Shown: positions 9,641 to 21,116, numbered from the stretch's first letter. The stretch is 64,000 nt of DNA from Setophaga petechia (GCA_024362935.1 JANCRA010000030.1:9344096-9408095); one strand, 5' to 3'. Notes: generated from the sequence alone by a model not told the origin. Translations and numbers: made by a program.

Positions 9641-11833
9641 CGCTGAGGAGGAAGAGGGGATTGGAGGCGCCCTCCGGCCCACGTCGGTTGTCCCCGAGCC
9701 GCCTCAGGCCGGCGGGGCCCACAGAGCTGTGGGGAGCGCTGGCGCTGCTGCCCCAGCACGGCAGCCCCAGCACGGCAGCCCCCGGAGCCACACCCGGGAG
9801 CTGCAGCTGCTTCTCCGGTCACGCAGAGATAACACAGCCAAGGTCACGGCGGTGCAGAGCTGTGACTCCTGAGGGGGAAGAATTCATGGCGCAAGTGGGT
9901 CAGACAGACCCCTCTGAAGGACAGAAAAACGCGTTACTAAATGACCGCCACTGGAACACCGTGTTTTGTTTACTACATCTTGTTTACTCAACACAGCAAG
10001 CCAAAATACTAACTTAAGGTATGCACAGAATTATTAACTGTGATCAGAAAAATCGAGATGTATTTCTGACACAACGCCTTGTTTGCATTTCATTTATTGT
10101 GTTATGACAAGACATGGTTACATGTAGGGACAGGGGAGAGGAAACTCCTCTAACGTGAACATGTGCACAAGACCAGGGTTTGTCCACAAAGCTTACTGAG
10201 ACATTGCAGCCACTGAACAGAACATGCTGGTGACCTGTCACACAAAACAACTCCCTCTCATGTTTACATGCACGACCAAAATAAGTCGGAACCTGCTCCC
10301 ACAGAAGATACACTTCATAAGATCAGTCTGTTTCCCCTTTGGCACACAGGGAAGTGCTCATGAGGGAAATACCCACACATACACCTGACCATGCCTGTAA
10401 CAAGTAGTAACAGGAAAGTGCAGGGTAGACATTGTGCACACCCAACCCCTCATGTAGCTGATCAATAAAACCCCAAACAGGCTGGTGCACTCACAGACAC
10501 AGGGAAGGAAAGTGAACTGACATTAAAAACTATTGTCTTAGATTTTTAGAGCCAGCCAGATTCTGAAGCATTTGGGCCAGACTTCTGGACTCTGAGCAAG
10601 AACTTGGAACAGAACTTCTGAAACTTGAAGGAAAGCGTGGTACAGACAGGAAGGAGTAAGAGCTACTGCTTTTTGCTAGTTGTAAGTACTATTATCTCAT
10701 ATTAACAACTGAAATACCTCTTTATTTATATTACATTAAGTGGAAGAAACATGTATCAGCCAAAGACACAGATTGCATCACAGGGCACTCAATGCCTATG
10801 ATGAAACTAAAATTACCCTTGAGAAAGCACAAACACACTTTTGCAAACACACATCCTTACTGTGTTACTGTGTCACAGAATCAGGGTATGAGACCTCTAT
10901 GGCTAAGCCATTTCTAGTCAGACAGAAATGCCTGTTTTGCAAAATTAGCATTCAAACTATGATTACCCAACAGCACACAGTTGAATTTCACACAAGGGCA
11001 TATAGCTAAGATCTGTAAAAAAATGAAGGCAGATGTTATGATGCAACAAACAGGACTAAACTTATCAAATACAGGTGCAAAACACTTATATGACAGAAAA
11101 AAACCCCCACTGTTAGAAGAAAGAAGTTTATAAAAATTCAGAACTTGATAAAACTAAAAGCAAGTCCTTTTCATGGGACTGTCCAGTTACAAATAAACCG
11201 CAAGGCAATACTGTTTGTTTCTTTCTCTTTTACAAATTCTCTATTAGCAAGAGACAAATTGAATGGTTCCTTGATTAGTTTTTCTTTGTTGCGTGTCCTT
11301 AAACATCACAGACTTGAGTATGAAAACACATCTTTTTTCTGGAAGATCTACCAAAGTTTGGGCAAGGAAGGAGATGATTTCACCATGAATGATCCAGGAA
11401 CTGGATGGGAACAACTGACTCGCTGAATAAATACAAACACCCCCTTCCCTCAGCTGTTCTCACCAACACCACGGCTCAGGCTTCAGCTTATTGCAGTATC
11501 ACTAAGAGTCTGTAAGTCAGCAGGGCCTGCCCTTGAAACAAGGAATATAAAACATCATTGAGGGACGAGGATATGCTCAGTATAATAGAAGAGAAGCATG
11601 AAATAATTTCCTGTATTTTGCAATTAACTTTCAACTAGGAAACACCTTTTTTCACTGACAGCAATAGCAACCTTAAGGGATCAGGCAGGTTTCCTGCTCC
11701 AAAGTCTGTCTTGGATCACCAGCCACCTGTTTGTGCTTCTCTCCCTTAGCAGGGGATCTGGAACTGCAATTGCATCTAGAATTTCACTAGCCAGGAGCTT
11801 TTTGTGGAGTCTGACTCCACAATTGCCCAGCTA
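9641..11833. other. Spacer between RC3H2 promoter and ZBTB6; includes ZBTB6 3'UTR
   Basis: The first 200 bp are still GC-rich and hold a 14-bp tandem duplication (CCCCAGCACGGCAG, 9751-9778). The rest is ordinary unique sequence. ZBTB6 is transcribed leftward into this interval, so its 3'UTR lies at the right end, with candidate polyadenylation signals at 10721 and 10093. No protein-coding gene is recognisable. Confidence 0.7.
10721..10726 (-). terminator. ZBTB6: Candidate ZBTB6 polyadenylation signal
   Basis: The reverse strand reads AATAAA here, the first such hexamer I found downstream of the ZBTB6 stop codon, giving a 3'UTR of about 1.1 kb. A second AATAAA lies at 10093-10098, followed by GT-rich sequence. 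Which one is used cannot be decided from the sequence. Confidence 0.35.
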
Positions 11834-13135
11834 TCAATCATAGTCTATTTTAACTTTTGTAATAGTGTTCAGGTTTGGCTTTTCGCTGCTGCTCCTTCCA
11901 TGAACAGAAGTCAAATGTTTTTTAAGAGCAGACTTGTGTTTGAAGTCCATGTCGCAGCAGTGGCACTTGTAGGGCCTGTCCCCGCTGTGGATGTTGAGGT
12001 GATCCTGCAGCGTGCTCTTGGCTGTGAAGGTCTTCAAGCACACCATGCACTGGAAGGGCCGGATCCCCATGTGCCCCCGGATGTGCCTGTTGAGATTCTT
12101 TTTCTGCGTAAATGTTTTGCCACATTGCAAGCACAGGAAGAGTTTGTGCATTTTCAGATGTCTGAGATAGTTCTCGAGGTGCACAAAGCCCCTGGGACAC
12201 TTTGGACACTGGTGCCGCCATGAGCTGCCAGAATCCTCCAGGCTCTGGAACCCATTTGCCCCACTGGAAGTTCCTTCTGGATTGTCACCAACAAAAGCCT
12301 GAAAGTGATTTCCTGGCATTTCTGTATTCCTGCTTTCAACTGTAGAGTTTATCAAGGAGTGCTGGGTTTCTGGGAAATATAGATTTGTTTTAGAGGAAGT
12401 GCAAGGCTGAGGAAAATGATCATTCTCTACATTGGCCACACCCATGGAATCCATTCTGAAGATGCAGATTTCATCATCCTTATAGCCGATTTCCACTGTT
12501 GATATTTCTGGGGATTTTGTGTCCTTCCTTTCCGACACCAAGCTCTGCGCTGCAGGGTGTGGGCCATCCCCATCCCCATCTCCATCCCCATCCTCCTGTT
12601 TCACGGGGTATTCTTCGTTCTCTGGGCTGTCTTCAGAGATCTCGATTATTTCACAATCTTTATCTAAAACCTCATCCCCACTCCTTAGTTCAGCATCTGA
12701 GGAGTGGCACCCCTCAGCAGCCTGGGTACCGCTCTCCATGGAAGCGTCGATCTCCAAGTACTTGGACAAAGCCTCGGTGCACTTCTCCACAATATGAACC
12801 ATCTGCAGGTAACTCGCGGCCGTCAGGTACTTGAGCAGCTCCTTCCTCTTGACTTCCAGCGCGCCCGTGTAGCAGGACAGCAGCAGCTTCCTGCCCACCT
12901 CGGCGCTCTGCAGGATGGTGATCCGCACCTGCCTGGACTGGTTGAGCAGGAACTGATCCCGCATGAAGGTGGAGCAGGCGGCGAAGATCACCTTGTGCCC
13001 CTGGAACTCGGTGTCGTTGATGTAGATGGACACGTCGCAGAAGAGGTTCTGCTGCCGCAGGAGGTTCATCTTTTGCAGCACGGCATCGCCCTGCTGCTCG
13101 AACTGGAAGTGCAGCACCTCCGAGTCCGCCGCCAT
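11834..13135 (-). CDS. ZBTB6: ZBTB6, BTB/C2H2 zinc-finger transcription factor
   Basis: This intact 433-residue frame lies in one exon; human ZBTB6 is 424 from memory. BTB domains dimerise and recruit corepressors, and C2H2 fingers bind DNA, so a nuclear transcriptional regulator is expected, though its targets are poorly known. The BTB domain spans about residues 23-130 (LFCDVSIYIN ... HKVIFAACSTFMRDQF). A long acidic linker follows, then four fingers at about 310-330, 335-355, 363-383 and 391-412. I chose the ATG at 13135 because MAADSEVLHF matches the family start and sits in a GCCATGG context; the frame stays open further upstream but without an ATG. The C-terminal tail after the last finger (NLNTITKVKIDYD) differs from the human tail I remember. 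The linker has a DG repeat and SUMO-type motifs. Confidence 0.97.
   Translation of the reverse strand: MAADSEVLHFQFEQQGDAVLQKMNLLRQQNLFCDVSIYINDTEFQGHKVIFAACSTFMRDQFLLNQSRQVRITILQSAEVGRKLLLSCYTGALEVKRKELLKYLTAASYLQMVHIVEKCTEALSKYLEIDASMESGTQAAEGCHSSDAELRSGDEVLDKDCEIIEISEDSPENEEYPVKQEDGDGDGDGDGPHPAAQSLVSERKDTKSPEISTVEIGYKDDEICIFRMDSMGVANVENDHFPQPCTSSKTNLYFPETQHSLINSTVESRNTEMPGNHFQAFVGDNPEGTSSGANGFQSLEDSGSSWRHQCPKCPRGFVHLENYLRHLKMHKLFLCLQCGKTFTQKKNLNRHIRGHMGIRPFQCMVCLKTFTAKSTLQDHLNIHSGDRPYKCHCCDMDFKHKSALKKHLTSVHGRSSSEKPNLNTITKVKIDYD
12565..12594 (-). repeat. ZBTB6: Coding hexanucleotide repeat (DG)n in ZBTB6
   Basis: Five CATCCC/CATCTC hexamers on the plus strand encode alternating Asp-Gly in the ZBTB6 linker (residues about 182-191). 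Unit changes keep the reading frame. It lies in a poorly conserved, probably disordered stretch, so length differences between species or alleles are likely. Confidence 0.85.
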
Positions 13136-13660
13136 GGCGGGACCCGCGGGCACCGCCGGAGCGTCTGGCCGGGCTCAGCCCCCCCGCCTCGGGCAGGACC
13201 CGCTGTCCCGGGGCTCCCGGGCCGCCCGCCGCCGGCCGCGATCCCGCTCCGCCCCGCGCTCCCGGCCGCTCCCCGCTGCCGGTGCCGCTCCGCCGCCGGT
13301 GCCGCAGCGCCCCGGAACAGCTTCCCCGCCCGCCCCTTCCGCCCGCCCGCCCCCGGTGCGCCGTGACCGCGGTGGAAATGAGAGGCGGCGGCAGACAGAG
13401 TTAGCAGCACGTTTATTAGAAGACTTGGCACTGCTACAGCGGCTGCCGCTGGGGGAAACCGCACCGGCACCGGGGCGCGCCTCGCCCACCGTTCGGTAGA
13501 GGTAGCGACGTGTCCGCCCCCGTAAGGCATCCCGGGGAGCGGCTACCGGGGCTCCTCCTCGCCATCAGCCGGGACGCGCCGGGGGAACGGCGAACCGCCG
13601 GCCCGAACGCCGCCGGGACGAGCTGCTGGCTTCTTCACGGCCACGGGACATCGCCCGGCA
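12830..13660. promoter_or_regulatory. ZBTB6: CpG-island promoter of ZBTB6
   Basis: Dense CpG sequence covers the 5' third of the ZBTB6 reading frame and continues about 500 bp upstream of the start codon. I see no splice acceptor directly before the ATG, so the 5'UTR may be continuous with the coding exon or spliced elsewhere. No TATA box is evident; the transcription start is probably within 13150-13500. Confidence 0.75.
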
Positions 13661-16600
13661 GCCGCCGACCCGCCTGCTTTGGTTATCAAACGTAGTGTAA
13701 GACTTTTGCCCAGTCAGTGAAGAGGTAGCTAATGCTCAGTCCATCGATTATACAATCTCAAAGGAAAGGCGTCCGTCCTGCCTTCTCACCCCTTACCAAG
13801 TCGGGAGGCACCACTGTCCCCCTCTTTGTTTATAAAAATTAACATTTAACGTGACTTTAGAGTTCTCTCAACAGTTTCAGTTTGTATCACATTTTGATTC
13901 TCCCTCCTCACTTTTATTCTTCCCATGACTCCAAAACCATAATCAGCCCCACACAATTAATTTCTACGTTATTTCAAAAAAAGTTCAGCGGCAGCTAAGT
14001 TTTGCCAAAAAAGCTAGGGGAGAGAAAGACTGACACTTCAAATTCATCAGTTACTAACTTGCAAAACATGTCTTCTAAAAGAAAAATAAATTAAGGAAAG
14101 ACTCATCCCTGATCTATGCAGGAGGCTGTGCAGTTGCAGCACATGCTGCAGGAACACATGCTACACAAGCTACCATCACTCAGAGAAGTGGTGAGCCCAA
14201 ACCTCTGGCAAACCTAAATTCTAAAAATTCCTTCTTCTATATAATATAAATAAATAAAATGCCAACTTAAAAAAAAATTCCTAATATACTGAGGAGTTAT
14301 TAAAATACTTTTGTAATAGACTTCAGTTATTTTTAGGATATGCAGGAAGTTGTACAGCACATTAAGTTGTGAGACTATCCACTTACCAGCAAATGGTATT
14401 CTACACAGTAACACACAGATCATGATAACTGCCATAGTCCTCATCTGAATATGCAGCATCAGTAGCAACACCAACAGATCTAATCTTTCACTACTCGGGA
14501 CATTGCAATGAAGACAACATTTTACATACATGGACAATTAAGTTCATCTTATTCTATAATTGAGCTGCCTCTGCATATTCCATTTATCATAATTCTCACT
14601 CCATCTTAACCTGTAATTCAGAGAAGCAGCATTAGCCAGATTTTGCTTTTCTATTACCTCTTCTATACTCTTCACTTGTCTTTCCATACAGGGGCAAATT
14701 CCAGATGAACTCTACCACCAGTGCACTTTGCATTGGGGTATTGCCCTCAGAGCTCCAGTGTTTCTGGAGTCACACAGCCATCTCCTACATAAATCTTGTG
14801 GTCTGCACCCTTTTGCCAGGCCAAAAGCAGACATTAGTAGAAGTCACTTTTCATCCAACAGATGTGTCTATTTTCAGTGAAGAAAGTCTTCTGCATTTCT
14901 GCTTTTTTCTATTTATTTATGCTGTGCTCTTGCCAAACACCACAGCAGCCTTTAATTGAGCAGCCCAGCAGTCTTGGCCTTTTCAGCTGTCCAAATCACC
15001 ACAGCACAGGGGGGACTGAACACCTGTGCATCTTGACCAAATTATTTCTTTCGTTTCTTAGGAAACTCCTTGTCTCTTCATATCAGCTTCAAGTCACCCA
15101 CAGCTACTTCAACAAGCTGTATTCTCCTTACAGTAACATTACAGCTTCATAATTTCACAAAAAACAAAACTTTCCAGATAGACAAAACTTTCAATACTGT
15201 CCATTTTGCTGCCACGTTTTCTAGCATTTGTGCCATTGTATTCCTTTCTGTGGCAGAAGACCATTTTCTTTTTTGTGTCCATATTCATATTGCCTTGGAT
15301 TGTTCACTAGTACCTCACAGCACGTTGACCTGGCTCTGCAAGCTCTTGTTCTCCACGTCTGTCTTCATTTTGACATAGCACTATAACTTATTTCCATTTA
15401 GTGAATAATAGATTATTAAAATGTTTGGACAATACAGAAGATTTTGCCTGAAGACAGAATGCAAGTGTCAGATGCAACTGTCACGGTCAAATTTAGTTCA
15501 AAACAACTCTGAAAAGTGGGTGGCTTCAAGAGGAATACAGTTCTTCCCATGCAAACCTATCTTCTACCCCAGCAACCTGAACAATAATTTAAAAAGTCTC
15601 AAATAGTTAGACTTTAGGCCTAAATATATTTGCTACAACTTGAAAGATGAATGCCCTGATGTAATTTCCTTTGCTTACTTCATAGCTGTCCATGTAAGAG
15701 TCCGTGTAACAGTCAAGTGCAGTAGTTCAAGAACTCAATTGCAAAAACTGATTCACAGAATCACCTTCTTTTTCTACTTCAACGTATGTGGATTTCTGAA
15801 AACGTTCTGCAACATTAACATGTTTTAACGTCCATCAGTGTAATATCTGCATAAGGAAATCCTGACTTCTACACACACAGAACTGAAGAGCAAGACCAAC
15901 TTTTGATAATGACATACACAACACTTTTTGCTCTACACACCTTTGGTCATACCTGTTTACATTTTTAACCATACAATAGCAGCCTTTCACCCCCACCCCT
16001 CATTCAAACACACCAACAGTACTATGTTTAGGTAGGAAGCATAATCTCAGCCTCACGGCAAACCTTGTGGAAAAGAGCTGCACTGGAAGAAATCCTTATT
16101 CCAAACACAAACAGCAGTTCTCTGCCGAGGATCAGCCATTTGATTATTAGTCTATGCTACACTTCAGTACTAACAGTGCTGTTCTACTGGGAATGGTGTG
16201 CCTCAGATAAATTAAGCTTCTTTCAGCCTGCCTGGGATGCGGATAATTCCACAGCACTTCTGAGAAGCAGCATGGTGTAATCCCGGGATCCCAATTAACG
16301 TGCCATTCCCGCTACATTTGATGTTTAAGGCGGTATACAAGAGGTATTGCTGAGTACAGTCAATAGCTGATATATTAACCTATAGAAATTGTGCTACCTA
16401 TACCTCATCCTAGGATCTGTAAAACACTAATGGTCACTTCAAAAAAGTTCAAAAAATCAAAAAAAAAATTATGTTAAGTTCCTATAGCAGGTATTTTTGT
16501 TTAAAGTTAAGTGACACGTGGCCCTTATTAGACATCAAGGAGAGACATACTAGAACTGAGGAAGGAAAAAAGCAAAAAAAAAATCGTGGAGTTGTTACAC

Positions 16601-17538
16601 ATTGCAGCTTTAAAAAGATTCTTTTCACAGTGTCAAAAAGCAGTATTTCTCCACTCCAGCTTTGCTCTAAACCCAACAGCTGTTGTGGTTTGTGATGCAA
16701 AACTTACGGAAGGTGGAGGATAACTTTTAGCTTTGAAGTGTTTAGCTTGTCTCAGTACATGCACTGGCGAGTGCCCTTTAAAAATCCCAGGTATGCCAGC
16801 ATAAGAACAGGTCACATTTGCACTCCAGGCACCAGCCTCTCACTTTCCAGAGCTGCCATTTATCCTCAGTTTGAACAGCTCTACGCAGTGATCAGCTAAC
16901 CCTGCCAAATCATTTAGGGTTTCATCTTTTCATAATGCATGTTGAGGTTAAAAACCCTGAGAGTTTTTAAGAGAGCATTGATTGGCAGCAGAAGTTTCTT
17001 GAAACAGGTTTAGAAAGGGCAAAAAAGTGACACAAAAATACTTCATTTCAACTGCAGGAGTCTAGGGGTAAGATCAGAGAAAGGTAATTTTAAGAGGTAA
17101 GTTTAAATTTGAGTATATGGAGTGTTTTCAGTTATCCAGTGCCTTTAAAAAAAAATACTGGGTTATCTCACAGACTTGTCCTCTTTGCTTTCCTCCATCT
17201 GCCCAGCCACAGAGAGGCCTCTAACTGCAGAGCAGATGGTTTACTTGCAGCCCACAGCAACAGTCTTTCAAAAGGTGTTAGTCTTGAGTCTCCTAATCAG
17301 AGAGAAATGAAACAATTAACCCCTTAATCCACAGTAGAGACATAGACAGAAACCTGAAGGAGGATTGCTATTCACAGAAAATATCAAGTAAGACTAATAG
17401 CGATGGCTGAAGACCTGCCAGGTTTTGCAATCCAACCATCTGTAGCCTTTCAGGGCACACCACTAGTTTAGGGAAGAAGCCAAACCAACGGTTGGCTCCT
17501 CTCAGTCACGATCCCTACACAGGGCGAGTTTGAATTGC
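13661..17538. other. Spacer between ZBTB6 and ZBTB26; includes ZBTB26 3'UTR
   Basis: This AT-rich unique sequence has no recognisable gene. ZBTB26 transcription enters from the right, so its 3'UTR lies at that end. Reverse-strand AATAAA words occur at 14912-14917 and near 13914, but neither is clearly favoured. No CR1 or other repeat is obvious. Confidence 0.7.
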
Positions 17539-18855
17539 TTAATTGACGCAGGTACTATCGTTTCTTAAACCAAGCACGGCCTGAGGCAGCTTCCCTGCAT
17601 CCAGTACCTGGCTGGCATCAGCCTGCTGACAGACCTTACTGTCTGTAGCAGCGCTACACGTGAACGAATCGAAGTCCACCGTTATGTCTTGCACGTTTCT
17701 TTCATTGGCATTGTCAAAGCTGTTTTTACCGTGCAGCTGTTTGAGGTGCTTCCTCAGAACGGGCTTATGCGCAAAGACCATGTCACAGTAGTTACACTTG
17801 TGGGGCTTGTCCCCACTGTGCAGGTTGAGGTGGTCCTGTAAGGAGCATTTCTGAGAGAACGTTTTCCCACAGATCTTACATTGGAATGGTTTGATGCCTG
17901 CGTGCACTCTCATGTGCCGGTGCAGATTGCCCTTCTGAGTGAACGTCTTGCCACAGAGCAGACACATAAATAGTTTATGCATCTTTAAGTGGTTAGCGTA
18001 GTTTTCCAGATGCCGAAATACTCTTGTGCACTTTGGACACTGATGGTGCCACTGGAGGCCTTTGTCCATCCCTCGGTTGTTAGGCCCAAACATATCTTTA
18101 GAGGCCAGGATGATGTTATCGCTGCCGGCGTACGAAAGGGCATAGTTGTGGAGGTGGTTTTGCTCTATTTCACTTGCTCTGTTCTCAACGGTGGAGTTGA
18201 TAAGAAAGTGTTGAGGCTCTGAGGAATGCAGTGCAGTTTGTTCAGAAGAAATAAACTGATTTTGATCCTTCTTATTCCTAACTTCTGTTACCTCCCCAAT
18301 GGACTCCACCTTGATGATCTGGATATCACTATCCTCCATGTCCATGCTGTCTTCTGAAGGCTGAATGCAAGGTGAGTCCTGCTGCAGAGAGTCATCGTCT
18401 CCCTGATGCTCCTTCAGCTCAGAGGAGTCGCTTTGCTGTTCGCACTCTTTGCTCTCCAGCGGCTGCTTGGGTTTGATGAACTTCCACAGGGCCTGAGTGC
18501 AGCGTTCCACGATGTGGCTCATCTGCAGAAAGCTGGCAGCAGTCAGGTAGTTCACCAGCTCCATTTCAGGGAACTCCAGAGTGCCACTGTAGCAAGAGAG
18601 AAGCAGCTGCCTCCCCACTTCTGAACTCTGCAGGATGGAGATTTTTACATCTCTGGAGTCGTTCAGTAAGAACTGATCTCTTAGAAAAGGAGAGCCAGCA
18701 GCAAAGACAATTTTATGCCCGTGAACTTCAACATCATCTATATGGACCACGACATCACAAAACTTGTTTTCTTCCCTCAGTTTGTTCATTTTCTGTAACA
18801 TTGAATCTCCATAGTTGTCAAACTTGAAATGAAGGATATCTGATCTTTCTGACAT
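17539..18855 (-). CDS. ZBTB26: ZBTB26, BTB/C2H2 zinc-finger transcription factor
   Basis: This intact single-exon frame has 438 residues; human is 441 from memory. The BTB domain is at about 23-130 (KFCDVVVHIDDVEVHGHKIV ...). Four C2H2 fingers follow at about 273-293, 298-318, 326-346 and 354-375, then a C-terminal tail ending NDSTCVN as in human. The start is the ATG at 18855 (MSERSDILHF). The reverse strand has a strong acceptor, CTGCTTTTCCTTAG|GTGTGCCAAAATG, only 10 nt upstream, so the longer open frame upstream of that ATG is intron. The linker contains IKVESIGE, a SUMO consensus, and HFLINSTVENR, which ZBTB6 shares. It is a nuclear DNA-binding regulator by family and is tandem with its paralogue ZBTB6. 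Confidence 0.98.
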   Translation of the reverse strand: MSERSDILHFKFDNYGDSMLQKMNKLREENKFCDVVVHIDDVEVHGHKIVFAAGSPFLRDQFLLNDSRDVKISILQSSEVGRQLLLSCYSGTLEFPEMELVNYLTAASFLQMSHIVERCTQALWKFIKPKQPLESKECEQQSDSSELKEHQGDDDSLQQDSPCIQPSEDSMDMEDSDIQIIKVESIGEVTEVRNKKDQNQFISSEQTALHSSEPQHFLINSTVENRASEIEQNHLHNYALSYAGSDNIILASKDMFGPNNRGMDKGLQWHHQCPKCTRVFRHLENYANHLKMHKLFMCLLCGKTFTQKGNLHRHMRVHAGIKPFQCKICGKTFSQKCSLQDHLNLHSGDKPHKCNYCDMVFAHKPVLRKHLKQLHGKNSFDNANERNVQDITVDFDSFTCSAATDSKVCQQADASQVLDAGKLPQAVLGLRNDSTCVN

Positions 18856-18865
18856 TTTGGCACAC

Positions 18866-20729
18866 CTAAGGAAAAGCAGCAGAGAAAAAACCAAATAATG
18901 AGTACTTTTTGTTTTCTAAAAGGTAGGTTAGAAAGATTTAAAGTAAAAATATAAAGTGGGTGTTTATCAGCCATTATGTTTTTTATCCTAGGTACACAAT
19001 GAAGTCCATTACAAGTAAGAAAAAAATTCAAGTTTACATCTCACATTACAGTATTTTTTACCTTTTTTAATGTAATGAAGCCTGAATATTAAGTGGAGGT
19101 GTTAGGACAAAAATTCTCCCGAAGCAATATCCTAAAGTTAGGATGTACAAGGAAACAGTATTTTTAGCAAGCTTTGGGTTTTGCAGCACTGGGTTGAACA
19201 CATTAGATTGTCTTTGGAGTTCTCCTGCAGGACTTGGTTTGTTGTGTGTTGTTTTGGCTTCTCCTAATATTATAGTAAAAAATCTTCACAATGGCCTCCG
19301 CTAGGCTCCCTGTTTTAATACCTGGGGAATAAAGGAAGCCTTATGCCTAGTCCTGTTCTTTGGAAGATCACTTCTCTAAGAAGTTTGTTCTTGTTTTGAT
19401 AGGACTTGGAATGAAGAACAGCAGATCTTCCATAAACCAAATACTGTTCTTTTGTCTTTCAACAGTTACTTAACAATTTATAAGACTACACTGATTCTGG
19501 ATGCAATACTGCTCACACAATCCTGCCAAAGCACTAGGATTGCAGGAAGTGAAGAAATAACAGGAGACCAAATGATGCAAGATTTGGGTAGATAAAATTA
19601 CAAAACAAAGCAAAACTTATACCTCCCAACTATTACAAACACCACATAAAGCTCAAAAGGAAGCTTTGAAGTTTATAGATAAAAGCAGATACTGCTCTCT
19701 TGGGGCATGGACTGTCAGCTGAGTGTACACACAAGAATGGCATTATGCCCACACGAGACAACTATTCAAAGAATATTTTTGGAAGCATCTGTCAATAATC
19801 AGGGCTTTTTCAGTTTTCAGCTCAGAAAGCATTTGGAGACACGACCTCCTCATTGATCACACCCATCAAGCATATCTTCCAGTGTATGGCATGCAAAAAT
19901 TAGGGGAGGATTTCAGAAGACTTCAAAAACCAGGAAGCAGGGAAAGTTTGGAAGCAGGAGGGGCATCATTCTGCACTACAACCAGTTCTGCTGAACCTGC
20001 ATAACCCAGCCTCTCAGTCACCTTCAGCGCTGCCTGACTGACCCAGTTTCTAGGGCTGAAAGTTTAATTTTAAGAGGCAACAGCCTTTGGCAAATATAAA
20101 CGACAGGAACAGATCATCCTGATAGATCTTCAGTGAATTTTATGCATTATCAAACTGGTTATTTTTGTGTTTTCTCTGGACAGTGATGAGGGAAGTCCAG
20201 TTGTGAGTCTGTTTTTTCCACCTTGGAAATTCATACAATATGAATGCAGTTAAAGCACCCACGGTAAAGTTACACAGTGCTGTTAACCACAGCTATTCCA
20301 GCCATTCAGCCTGTCTTTGGCAGACTGCAAGAGCCACATCGTGAGAAACCGTATATCGAAAAGTTGTGACTTGCCTTAGCACACGTTCAGTTTCAACCAC
20401 TACTGATCTCCAAGAAAAAAGAGCATTAAATGAATCCCAAACCCGTTATCTCGGGAGGGTGGCAGACCAAGGCAAGCTCCCGTGGGACGTGCAGGGCTCC
20501 CCGTTGGAAGCACGTGCTTCCTCGGCCTTTACCGACCGCGGATCGCCCCGGCCCCCCGCATCAACTTCCCGGGGTCCGGGAAAAGAACATTCCAGCCCAG
20601 CTCAGCCGGGAGCCCGCGCAGCATCCCATAACAATGTGAACGCGATGCCCTTTGCGAGAGCGGGGGAAGCCGCTGTCCGCGCCAGGCCCGGCCCCGCGGC
20701 AGGGAGGGACGGAGGGAAGGGGCAGGTAC
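18866..20729 (-). other. ZBTB26: ZBTB26 intron upstream of the coding exon
   Basis: The intron runs from the acceptor next to the ZBTB26 start codon to the predicted donor CTACAG|GTACC on the reverse strand at 20730/20729. It is mostly AT-rich unique sequence that turns CpG-rich after about 20450. No other gene or repeat is seen. Confidence 0.7.
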
Positions 20730-20792
20730 CTGTAGCGTCGGGCCGCGTCCCCGCGCTGGCACCCGCGGCCGCTCCTGCCTCCTGCTACGGAC
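20730..20792 (-). other. ZBTB26: ZBTB26 5'UTR exon, predicted
   Basis: On the reverse strand a pyrimidine-rich acceptor, CTCCTCCCCTCTCTAG|GTCC, precedes 20792, and a donor, CTACAG|GTACC, follows 20730, making a 63-nt non-coding exon. The donor is good. Whether this is an internal exon or part of a longer first exon is uncertain. Confidence 0.45.
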
Positions 20793-21005
20793 CTAGAGAG
20801 GGGAGGAGACCCGCCGTGAGCCGCCGCCCCAGCGCCGGGCCGGGCCCGGCCGCCCGCCGCGCCCCCCGGGCGGCCCCGCGCCCCGCCGCGCCCCCGGCCG
20901 GGCCGGGCCGCCCTCCGAGCGCGGCCTGCGGGGGCAGCGGGAGCCGCGGGCCGCTCCGCGCCGCGCTCCGGGGCCGCCGCCCGCGCCCCGCCGGCCCGCC
21001 GGGAC

Positions 21006-21058
21006 CTACAGGCGCCACCGCAGCCCAGCACCGCGACTCGGAACCGCATTGTCCGCCC
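21006..21058 (-). other. ZBTB26: ZBTB26 first exon, tentative
   Basis: A weak reverse-strand donor lies at about 21005-21010 (GCGCCTGTAGGTCCC, splitting either before GTAGGT or before GTCCC). It would end a first exon just inside the paired ETS motifs. The exact ends are not supported beyond this. Confidence 0.3.
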
Positions 21059-21116
21059 GCCGGAAGAGCCGCGCCCGGAAGGACCGGCGGGGCCGCCCCT
21101 CCGCCCGGTCACGTGG
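21059..21116. promoter_or_regulatory. Paired ETS motifs and E-box in the divergent promoter
   Basis: GCCGGAAG (21059-21066) and CCGGAAG (21075-21081) are ETS-family core sites 15 bp apart. GGTCACGTGG at 21107-21116 is a strong USF/MYC-type E-box. They lie between the predicted ZBTB26 and RABGAP1 first exons, where core elements of a bidirectional promoter would be. Confidence 0.55.

Noticed and set aside
18856..18894. Longer N-terminus for ZBTB26 upstream of MSERSD
   Set aside because: A clear splice acceptor lies between, so those codons are intronic, and the family start is MSERSD.
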